Shown one piece after another: positions 1-5,575 of a DNA stretch of 27,544 nucleotides; positions within the stretch are counted from its first letter, which is position 1; the number at the start of each line of letters is the position of its first letter. Source of the DNA: Patescibacteria group bacterium (GTDB lineage: Bacteria > Patescibacteriota > Saccharimonadia > CAILAD01 > BJGX01); NCBI GenBank assembly GCA_030917065.1, contig JAUPVL010000035.1:1-27544 (forward strand), in the 5' to 3' direction. Below the pieces are notes generated by a model. The model was not told the DNA's origin, did not search any database, and was given only the letters and a program-made list of their open reading frames with translations. The position numbers and the translations under genes are program-made.

Positions 1-60
1 ACGGCTACCGGTTGCTTTGTTTCGTAATACTACGATTTGTTCTAAAGTTTTTTTCGACAT
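1..60 (-). CDS. rpmG: 50S ribosomal protein L33, N-terminal fragment (probable)
   Basis: An ATG at 60..58 opens a reading frame that runs off the left edge of the window after 20 codons. The visible peptide begins MSKKTLEQIVVLRN and continues KATGSR. Its pattern (basic start, QIVVLRN strand, then a T-G pair) aligns by eye with the first strand of bacterial L33 (E. coli type IKLVSSAGTGH). L33 is a small 50S protein near the E site. No clear Shine-Dalgarno precedes the start, and xthA ends 28 bases upstream. With only 20 residues visible, the call is a similarity judgement and another small basic protein is possible. Confidence 0.5.
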   Translation of the reverse strand, partial: MSKKTLEQIVVLRNKATGSR

Positions 61-88
61 AACGTTTGTAAGTATAGCCTAAACTCTT

Positions 89-889
89 CTATATATCAAG
101 AGTAATCGAGATTGGGCAGTGATCTGAACCCATCTGCTCGGCATGAATTTCAGCTTTTTTGATATGCTTCTTGAGTGCATTTGAGACCAAAAAATAGTCT
201 ATACGCCAACCTACGTTGTTGGCTCTGGCATTGGCCCAATGTGTCCACCATGTATAGTACCCGTTACCTTTCTTGAATAGTCTAAGGGTGTCTATAAAAC
301 CAGCATCTACAAAATTTTGGAATCCCTCTCGTTCTTCGTCTGTAAATCCTTTTTTACCAATGTTTGGCTTGGGTCGAGCTAAGTCATCCTCTGTATGAGC
401 TACATTGAGATCACCGCAGAAAACAACTGGCTTGGTTTTCTCTAACTGCTTACAATACTCTAAAAAGGCAGAGTCCCAATTCTTGTGCCGTAGAGCAACA
501 CGACTCAAATCATCTTTGGCGTTTGGCGTGTATACGGTAACTACAAAGAACTTATCATACTCGGCTGTTATTACCCTACCTTCAGTATTTGGATCTCCAT
601 AGTTGTCGGCCATTTTGTATTTCTTGATTATCGCTTCCGAGAGGCCGTTTGATACGGATATAGGCTTGGTCTTTGAAAAAACAGCGGTACCGCTATAGCC
701 AGCCTTATCAGCAGAGTTCCAGTACTCAGTGTATTGAGGTAAGTCTATCTCGGCCTGACCTTGCTTGGCCTTAGTTTCTTGTAGACACAAGATATCAGGA
801 TCGTATTTTTCGATAAATTTTTGAAATTCTTCTTTTCTAATAACAGCACGGATGCCGTTGACATTCCATGAATAAATAGTGGTTTTCAT
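89..889 (-). CDS. xthA: Exodeoxyribonuclease III / AP endonuclease
   Basis: This 266-aa protein is the usual length for the ExoIII (Xth) branch of the EEP nuclease fold, which cuts abasic sites in base excision repair and has 3'-5' exonuclease and 3'-phosphatase activity. Visible catalytic elements are N9 and N11 in WNVNG, the metal ligand E38 in LQETKA, Y120 in VYTPNA, D160 and N162 in CGDLNVAH, the WRIDYFLVS segment, and the terminal catalytic pair D256-H257 in GSDHCPIS. All are intact, so the enzyme should be active. The ATG at 889 is preceded by an extended -10 box ending only 6 bases upstream and has no Shine-Dalgarno, suggesting a leaderless mRNA. It is probably a single-gene transcript. 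The family call is very secure. Confidence 0.96.
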   Translation of the reverse strand: MKTTIYSWNVNGIRAVIRKEEFQKFIEKYDPDILCLQETKAKQGQAEIDLPQYTEYWNSADKAGYSGTAVFSKTKPISVSNGLSEAIIKKYKMADNYGDPNTEGRVITAEYDKFFVVTVYTPNAKDDLSRVALRHKNWDSAFLEYCKQLEKTKPVVFCGDLNVAHTEDDLARPKPNIGKKGFTDEEREGFQNFVDAGFIDTLRLFKKGNGYYTWWTHWANARANNVGWRIDYFLVSNALKKHIKKAEIHAEQMGSDHCPISITLDI

Positions 890-895
890 GGTTTT

Positions 896-904
896 ATTAT
901 AACA
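896..904 (-). promoter_or_regulatory. Extended -10 promoter of xthA (leaderless)
   Basis: On the minus strand TGT-TATAAT spans 904..896: a perfect -10 hexamer with the TGn extension. Six bases separate it from the xthA ATG at 889, so the expected transcription start is the A of the ATG. No good -35 is visible. Confidence 0.7.
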
Positions 905-909
905 AACTT

Positions 910-938
910 ACGAGCCCTCACTATAAGTGAGAGCTCGT
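910..938 (-). terminator. Hairpin downstream of the 98-aa Cys-rich gene
   Basis: ACGAGC-C-CTCAC pairs with GTGAG-A-GCTCGT around a TATAA loop, giving 11 base pairs with one mismatch. It follows the stop codon at 960 of the upstream minus-strand gene and is followed on that strand by AAGTTTGTT, a weak U-rich tail. It probably ends that transcript just before the xthA promoter. Confidence 0.5.
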
Positions 939-959
939 ACTTTGTCGTATCAGAATCAC

Positions 960-1256
960 CTAGCTAGCTGATTGGCTCACCAACAACTCTTGATAGCGCT
1001 CATATAGATCGGCATATGCTTCGAGTACTTGTTGATGTCTCGTGTTGAGATTGGCGATGATAGTGAGAAGACATTGGTAAGTCATATTGCTCTTGATTGC
1101 TTGGCAAGCAGAACACATGTGATGGCGAGTACACACACTGCCAGGCCAAGTTGGCTTACCGCACCCCATCTGCATCACATGAGTAATCTCATATGGATAG
1201 ATAGCGGGTGGGCGAAACGGTGATGCGAGTATATCTGGATGTATTACTTCGCTCAT
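960..1256 (-). CDS. Small Cys-rich putative zinc-binding protein, unknown function
   Basis: This is a 98-aa protein I do not recognise. Its middle carries four cysteines, C32-x9-C42-x5-C48-x2-C51, with H45 and H46 between the second and third, a plausible single zinc site (inferred from spacing). The C-terminal part (about 65-95) is predicted helical, with NTRHQQVLEAYADLYERYQ reading like a short coiled coil. The start is supported by GGGAG a few bases upstream of the ATG and a TATAAT at 1291..1286. A hairpin follows the stop codon. Codon use is more G+C-rich than in the flanking ATPase genes. A small regulator or adaptor is possible, but nothing in the sequence fixes a role. Confidence 0.65.
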   Translation of the reverse strand: MSEVIHPDILASPFRPPAIYPYEITHVMQMGCGKPTWPGSVCTRHHMCSACQAIKSNMTYQCLLTIIANLNTRHQQVLEAYADLYERYQELLVSQSAS

Positions 1257-1285
1257 TTTCTCTCCCTTTTTTCTGGTACGACACT

Positions 1286-1291
1286 ATTATA
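1286..1291 (-). promoter_or_regulatory. -10 box for the 98-aa gene
   Basis: A perfect TATAAT on the minus strand at 1291..1286 lies 29 bases before the start codon, leaving a roughly 23-base leader that contains the GGGAG ribosome binding site. A TTGCAA at the -35 side is spaced 19 bases away and is weak. Confidence 0.5.
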
Positions 1292-1321
1292 GTAGCCTAA
1301 AATCACTTCTTTGCAACCAAA

Positions 1322-1354
1322 AACGCGGAGGCATAGAGTTATGCTTACCGCGTT
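1322..1354 (-). terminator. Intrinsic terminator after the 56-aa gene
   Basis: AACGCGG (1322-1328) pairs perfectly with CCGCGTT (1348-1354), and the stem continues inward with AGGCATA against TATGCTT (one mismatch). On the minus strand the stem is followed by a run ending CCGCGTTTTTGG, a five-U tail. This is a convincing Rho-independent terminator for the gene ending at 1382. Confidence 0.8.
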
Positions 1355-1381
1355 CAAATAATATCTATTAACATGTTTTAC

Positions 1382-1552
1382 CTATCTACTTAATTTTGAC
1401 ACTCTTTTAGCTGGAAATGCTTGGCTTTGCAATCTTTCAGCCTTTGCAGCCCACTTGGTGGCCATTTCGTCCCATATGTCTTCTGCTATCTGCTTGTCTC
1501 TCAACAGATTCTGGGGCATTCTGCGTATACTTCTTAATACTCGCTTCTTCAA
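1382..1552 (-). CDS. Small basic protein, unknown
   Basis: The start is decided by the ribosome binding site. On the minus strand GGAGGTGA at 1565..1558 matches the 16S anti-Shine-Dalgarno over eight bases. A TTG at 1552..1550 sits 8 bases after GGAGG, whereas the in-frame ATG at 1558 overlaps the site and is too close. The resulting 56-aa product begins with a basic stretch (KKRVLRSIRR) and includes an amphipathic helix rich in Asp, Glu, Lys and Trp (DIWDEMATKWAAKAERL). No family is recognised. It may bind nucleic acid or ribosomes, judging only by charge. A strong terminator follows. A longer frame opening at 1612 is less likely because it would ignore this site. Confidence 0.6.
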   Translation of the reverse strand: MKKRVLRSIRRMPQNLLRDKQIAEDIWDEMATKWAAKAERLQSQAFPAKRVSKLSR

Positions 1553-1638
1553 TATCATCACCTCCCTACTTTTTGTGTTTACATTAACAGTATACACCCA
1601 GACATATAACAATGTGACTAAAAAGCTTATGTAAAAAT

Positions 1639-1890
1639 TTACTTTATTGCACCCTCAGATTGCAGAATAGATATTTTGTTCTGTTCACCACGATTGTATC
1701 CTCCAGCCGTACCGTCAGATCGAACCACTCGGTGACATGGCACAGTCGGGTCATAGTTTTGCTTCATAATATTGCCAACGGCTCTGGCGGCACCGTCTGA
1801 GCCGGCGAGAGCTGCTACCTCACCATATGTCATAGTCTGACCTTTTGGTATATTCCTGACTACATCGAGTACTTTGCTTTTGAATTCCAT
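1639..1890 (-). CDS. Single-domain MGMT-type methylated-DNA-cysteine methyltransferase
   Basis: This 83-aa protein consists only of the DNA-binding/active-site domain of the Ada/Ogt/MGMT family. It shows the helix-turn-helix entry (MTYGEVAALAG), the arginine finger R36 in ARAVGNIM, the acceptor motif PCHRV with C52, and the GGYNRG loop. Keeping Cys separates it from alkyltransferase-like proteins, which carry Trp in this position. The N-terminal ribonuclease-H-like domain of full-length Ogt (about 160-180 aa) is absent. It probably repairs O6-alkylguanine or helps flag such lesions. AAGG lies about 8 bases before the ATG. It sits 18 bases downstream of the DUF1761 gene on the same strand, so the two may be co-transcribed. 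Confidence 0.88.
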   Translation of the reverse strand: MEFKSKVLDVVRNIPKGQTMTYGEVAALAGSDGAARAVGNIMKQNYDPTVPCHRVVRSDGTAGGYNRGEQNKISILQSEGAIK

Positions 1891-1908
1891 ATATTTACCT
1901 TATAACAA

Positions 1909-2316
1909 CTAGAAACTATATAGAATAGCGGCCATTACACATAGTGTAATGAGCTGGTTGCCCAAGTTGATCACAGCTAGCTGCAAGGGTCTTTTTTCGA
2001 ATACCACATTTCCAAGTGTGTATGTAAGTACAAAGCCTAACCACAACCATATAGCGACTTTGATAGCACTAAGGATATCCTCAGGGTTGGATATGACCAA
2101 AAATCTTTGTAGCACGAAGGCCGACACAAAAGCCATCACGAGCATCACGAGCATTGCTTTTGGCATGCCTTTTTTCATATCTTTAGCTTTGAGCTTAGCA
2201 AGCTTCTGCCACTGCACTCCAAACATCAATTTTGAGTACCAAAGCGTTCCTATTGCCATAGAGGCAACAGTAGCAAGCACTATACCTTGCCAATTATTTG
2301 TAAAAAATTCTAACAT
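1909..2316 (-). CDS. DUF1761 family membrane protein
   Basis: This 135-aa protein has four hydrophobic segments, at about residues 10-27, 53-73, 84-104 and 113-133. The first carries the family-like run GTLWYSKLMFGVQW, followed by a lysine-rich loop (KLAKLKAKDMKKGMPK). The layout matches DUF1761, a family of small inner-membrane proteins of unknown function. The start is well supported by AAGGAG 8 bases upstream of the ATG. It is probably transcribed with the downstream alkyltransferase. Confidence 0.8.
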   Translation of the reverse strand: MLEFFTNNWQGIVLATVASMAIGTLWYSKLMFGVQWQKLAKLKAKDMKKGMPKAMLVMLVMAFVSAFVLQRFLVISNPEDILSAIKVAIWLWLGFVLTYTLGNVVFEKRPLQLAVINLGNQLITLCVMAAILYSF

Positions 2317-2397
2317 CTTATTTCTCCTTAAGTTAAGAGTTTATCGTCTTGATTACATTATTCTATTAAATCACTTAAAACACAAGCGTTTTGCATT

Positions 2398-2406
2398 TGA
2401 TACAAT
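2398..2406 (+). promoter_or_regulatory. Extended -10 promoter of the 224-aa gene (leaderless)
   Basis: TGA-TACAAT at 2398-2406 is an extended -10 element ending 6 bases before the ATG at 2413. No Shine-Dalgarno fits between them, so initiation on a leaderless mRNA is expected. Confidence 0.6.
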
Positions 2407-2412
2407 AGACAA

Positions 2413-3087
2413 ATGGAACCGATACCAGCAAACGAACCGACAGAATCAGCAGACTCAGTGCAAGCCGAAGAAACTGAGCCTAGTGAAAAAAGTCTAGAAG
2501 ATATATTGGTAACCGATTTTCATCTCAGCTTCCGTTTCTCACAAGGGAGCCCAGATGTTCAAAATAATATTTTTGAATTGCTTCTAGGTTATTATACCGA
2601 TGTACTTGGGATAGACTATGAGAAGATAATAGACTCTCTGAAATCGGAAGAAGTTACTTCTAGAATCATGGAATTAGTCCCACCAAAAAAGCATCTCGAA
2701 ATACCAGACAATAGTGTGGAGATTGCATTAAAAGACGAATATATAATATTTCTAGATATGGCTCAAAAGAAGAGTCCAAATCTCTACACAAGCAATAAAG
2801 TGAATAGACTCATAGGAGATATGATGCAAAGAGACCTTGAATACCAGCAAAAAAGTGAGAGACCACGACCAGATGGCTATAGAGCAGATAGACACGCTAG
2901 TATGTTTCGAGATTTTGTAATTCTTGCCAAGCCCACCGCCTCTGAAAGCTTCAATGCTATATTCAAAAGAATGCGTGAGATGCTCGATGCTTTGCCTCCT
3001 TTAATGTCAGAACAACTCAAACAAGCATGGGAGGCAAATCACCCAGGTGAAAAATTTGTACCATATCATCTACGCCGAATGCACTAA
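2413..3087 (+). CDS. Conserved-looking protein of unknown function, 224 aa
   Basis: I do not recognise this family. Residues 1-27 are acidic and low in complexity (Glu, Pro, Ser, Thr) and probably disordered. The rest looks like a soluble, largely helical cytoplasmic domain with no signal peptide or membrane segment. Notable stretches are NIFELLLGYYTDVLGIDYEK, a charged arginine-rich patch KSERPRPDGYRADRHAS (about 147-163), and a final LRRMH. It is transcribed alone from an extended -10 box. Its TAA stop overlaps the stop of the convergent DUF1653 gene by four bases. The frame is long and uninterrupted and opens right after a promoter, so it is very likely real. Confidence 0.75.
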   Translation: MEPIPANEPTESADSVQAEETEPSEKSLEDILVTDFHLSFRFSQGSPDVQNNIFELLLGYYTDVLGIDYEKIIDSLKSEEVTSRIMELVPPKKHLEIPDNSVEIALKDEYIIFLDMAQKKSPNLYTSNKVNRLIGDMMQRDLEYQQKSERPRPDGYRADRHASMFRDFVILAKPTASESFNAIFKRMREMLDALPPLMSEQLKQAWEANHPGEKFVPYHLRRMH

Positions 3088-3302
3088 TCGATTTTTGCAA
3101 ATCGAGGTACTTTCTTGCCTTTGTACTCGACCTCTTCCATGAACATCTTGGCAGGACGAACCCATATTTGAGATACGGGATTTTCATATAAGCTGACGTA
3201 GACAACCATATCTTCTAGGGTCTCTGAATGTTTGGCGACATACATTACCAGATACTTGTTGCCCTTGTAGTGCTGATATTGGCCGACTTCGATAGACTTC
3301 AT
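3084..3302 (-). CDS. DUF1653 family protein
   Basis: This 72-aa protein matches the DUF1653 pattern: GQYQHYKGNKYLVMYVAKHS near the start, MVVYVSLYE in the middle, and WVRPAKMFMEEV with VPRF near the end. The family is a small cytoplasmic all-beta domain with no known activity. Its ATG overlaps the TGA of the upstream P-type ATPase as ATGA (3302..3299), so translation is probably coupled. Its stop overlaps the stop of the convergent 224-aa gene. Coupling to a metal ATPase is suggestive of a shared transcript but proves no functional link. Confidence 0.85.
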   Translation of the reverse strand: MKSIEVGQYQHYKGNKYLVMYVAKHSETLEDMVVYVSLYENPVSQIWVRPAKMFMEEVEYKGKKVPRFAKID

Positions 3303-5155
3303 ATTAACCCCTTATTGGCCTTAAGTATACCACTACTCAATGCCCTGAGGGCATTGAGTATAACTGCCACATCCACTACTTCTTGCAGAAGAGCGCCATA
3401 GAACGGCGGTATCTTGCCCATACTAGCAAATATCATCAGTACTATACTCAGCCCTATTCCTACAAATATGCTTTGTTTGGCAATAGAAACGCTTCTTTTG
3501 GATATGGAGACAGAATCAGCTACTTTTGATATATCATCTAGCATTATTACGACATCTGCGGACTCAGATGCTGCAGTTGAGCCTTTGGCCCCCAATGCAA
3601 TACCAACATCAGCAGCAGCGAGGGTAGGAGCATCGTTGACTCCGTCTCCCACCATACCTATAATTTCACCTGCTTTGCGGTGTGACTGTATGATGTGTAG
3701 CTTGTCTATAGGCAGTAGCTCGGAATGCACGTCTGTAATATCAACTTGCTGAGCTATGCTTCTAGCAACCTTATTCTTATCGCCAGTGAGCATGATAGTT
3801 TTGTCAATTGCCAAATCATGGAGTCGATGCAGGGTTGTCTTGGTGTTTTTTCGAAGTGGATCAGAGAACTCAATCTTACCTACGTACTTCTTATCAATCC
3901 CTACATATACTGCTGTCGAGACTGACTCTACTTCGTGCTTAGGCAATCCAATACCGTTTTGTTCCAAATAGCGTGGCTTACCAACATAAATCTTTTGTTT
4001 CTTGTAAATTGCTGATATACCACCCCCCACTTCTTCATCTACATCTGATAAATCTATTGGTTTTAGGTGGTTGTTTCTTGCATACTCGACTATGGCATTG
4101 GCGAGCACATGTCCGCTGTTCTTCTCAAGAGAAGATGCATATTGCAACAAAGTAGACTCCGATATCCCGAGAGGCTCGACGGAGACTATAGTGGGTTGGT
4201 TGATAGTCAATGTGCCTGTCTTATCAAACGCCATTACATTTACTCTAGAAAGAGCCTCTAGGCTGGCGCCGTCTTTTACAATTATCCCGTTTCTGGCTGC
4301 CCTGCTGATACCAGAGACAATAGCCACCGGAGTAGCTATAAGAAGTGGGCACGGTGTAGCTACCACAAGCACAGCTAGTGCGTTCACAGGATCTCCAGTC
4401 AAATACCATGTAGCAGAAGCGAGCGCAAAAGCAATAATTGTAAAAGGCACACTATATGCATCTGCCAAGCGTATCATGGGCGATTTACTGGATGCTGCTG
4501 CACGTACTAGGTTGATAATTTGCTCATATTGACTGTTTACACTAGTTCGCAGAGCTCTGGCCTGTATGGGTGTGTCTTGATTGACAGTGCCAGATAGCAA
4601 TATGTCTTTTTTGTTCTTCTCTACAGGCATGCTTTCACCAGTAACAGCCGATTCGTCAAAATAACTATCACCCTCTGCTACCTCGGCATCTACTGGAACA
4701 ATCTCTCCTGGTTTAATAAGTATGGTTTCGCCGACTGTCACTCTATCTATACTAATATCTACAAAATCCTTACCTCGCTTTACGTGTGTAATCTTTGGGA
4801 TACGTTTTAGCAAACCGTCCAGTTCTTTTTGGGCCCTATTCTTTGCATATTGCTCCAGAGCCGAACCGCTCGTGAACATTAACAGTATTATGCCGGCTGC
4901 AGCATATTCCTGAAGAGCTAGAGATGCTAGTACTGCCACTACCGCTATGACATCTACACCAAATTTTTTGTGTAGCATATCATTTAGGATATCTTTGATT
5001 TCCGGTATTATACCTACGATACAAAGCACTATAATGACCCATTGGCTATATAGTGTATTGCCAGAAAGATATAGGCCAAGTGATATACCGAGTCCAAGTA
5101 TCACAAATGATAACCAGCCATATTGTATAAAATACTTTTGTTTTTTACTGTTCAT
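3299..5155 (-). CDS. Heavy-metal-type (P1B) P-type ATPase with TPC metal motif
   Basis: This 618-aa integral membrane pump moves a metal ion across the cytoplasmic membrane using ATP. Visible elements are TGES at 172-175 (actuator), the metal-site motif T267-P-C269 within ATPCPLLIATP, phosphorylated D311 in DKTGTLT, TGDK around 457-460, and GDGVNDAP at 503-510. There is no N-terminal HMA or His-rich metal-binding domain, and the hydrophobic plan fits about six TM helices. In P1B pumps an SPC or TPC motif replaces the copper/zinc CPC. Known SPC pumps move Co, Fe or Zn, so the substrate here is unknown. The usual HP dipeptide in the nucleotide domain is H349-V350 (in NSGHVLANAI). The gene overlaps DUF1653 by ATGA. 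A TATCAT 8 bases before the ATG (5169..5164) and no Shine-Dalgarno suggest a near-leaderless transcript. Confidence 0.93.
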   Translation of the reverse strand: MNSKKQKYFIQYGWLSFVILGLGISLGLYLSGNTLYSQWVIIVLCIVGIIPEIKDILNDMLHKKFGVDVIAVVAVLASLALQEYAAAGIILLMFTSGSALEQYAKNRAQKELDGLLKRIPKITHVKRGKDFVDISIDRVTVGETILIKPGEIVPVDAEVAEGDSYFDESAVTGESMPVEKNKKDILLSGTVNQDTPIQARALRTSVNSQYEQIINLVRAAASSKSPMIRLADAYSVPFTIIAFALASATWYLTGDPVNALAVLVVATPCPLLIATPVAIVSGISRAARNGIIVKDGASLEALSRVNVMAFDKTGTLTINQPTIVSVEPLGISESTLLQYASSLEKNSGHVLANAIVEYARNNHLKPIDLSDVDEEVGGGISAIYKKQKIYVGKPRYLEQNGIGLPKHEVESVSTAVYVGIDKKYVGKIEFSDPLRKNTKTTLHRLHDLAIDKTIMLTGDKNKVARSIAQQVDITDVHSELLPIDKLHIIQSHRKAGEIIGMVGDGVNDAPTLAAADVGIALGAKGSTAASESADVVIMLDDISKVADSVSISKRSVSIAKQSIFVGIGLSIVLMIFASMGKIPPFYGALLQEVVDVAVILNALRALSSGILKANKGLI

Positions 5156-5193
5156 TTATATATATGATACAACACTTTTAAGCATAAATATGA

Positions 5194-5222
5194 TTGACTA
5201 TTTGAGCTATTTTTGATAGAAT
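5194..5222 (+). promoter_or_regulatory. Strong sigma70-type promoter for the 71-aa gene
   Basis: TTGACT at 5194-5199 and TAGAAT at 5217-5222 are separated by exactly 17 bases, and the -10 carries a TG at 5214-5215 (TGA-TAGAAT). Transcription should start near 5229, giving a leader of about 55 bases. This is one of the best promoters in the window and is unlike the leaderless type. Confidence 0.75.
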
Positions 5223-5283
5223 ACTCTTTCGCTTCACCGCTCGCCAAACCAAGAGCTAAAGAAGCCATAGTGAGAGGAAACAG

Positions 5284-5499
5284 ATGGTCAAGACGTTCGT
5301 AAACACACTCAACGTAATGATCGACACTACCCGCCTTGTAGCGGGTATTTTGCACCCAGCTGGCACCATTTCAGCACGTCGTGCAGAGATGGAGCTATCG
5401 CTACATCTATCTGAGATAGATCGTCAACACATTGCAGTAGACGAAGCTGTTGCCAGGATCAACAAACTACCACAGCTCTCTACTGAAATCGCAAGCTAG
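5284..5499 (+). CDS. Small soluble protein, unknown, strongly promoted
   Basis: This 71-aa protein of no recognised family has a predicted helical N-terminal half (VKTFVNTLNVMIDTTRLVAG), a short HPAGTISARRAEM stretch, and a helical C-terminal half (DRQHIAVDEAVARINKLPQL). There is no signal peptide or Cys. AGAGGA lies about 6 bases before the ATG. A near-consensus promoter precedes it and a hairpin terminator follows, so it forms a complete one-gene transcription unit. High expression is inferred from the promoter. A 67-aa reading frame on the opposite strand (5152-5355) overlaps it but lacks such signals. Confidence 0.75.
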   Translation: MVKTFVNTLNVMIDTTRLVAGILHPAGTISARRAEMELSLHLSEIDRQHIAVDEAVARINKLPQLSTEIAS

Positions 5500-5536
5500 T
5501 ACAGTATAAAGACTGCATCCTCCCTACTATATTATG

Positions 5537-5575
5537 CCTGCGCCAATTTAATTGGTGCGGGTATTATTTCTTTTT
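5537..5575 (+). terminator. Terminator between the 71-aa gene and ATPase 2
   Basis: CCTGCGCCAA (5537-5546) pairs with TTGGTGCGGG (5552-5561) over ten positions, two of them G-U. TATTATTTCTTTTT follows on the plus strand. The TAA stop of the convergent ATPase lies in the loop at 5548-5550, so the hairpin may act on both transcripts, although the minus side has no U run. Confidence 0.75.

Noticed and set aside
1949..2497. 182-aa plus-strand reading frame
   Set aside because: It is antisense to the DUF1761 gene and runs into the promoter and start of the 224-aa gene. No start signals are present.
4071..4532. 153-aa plus-strand reading frame
   Set aside because: Antisense shadow of ATPase 1, with no ribosome site.
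5152..5355. 67-aa minus-strand reading frame over the 71-aa gene and its promoter
   Set aside because: It has no ribosome site, overlaps a clear promoter and start on the other strand, and its peptide has no recognisable pattern. The plus-strand gene is better supported.
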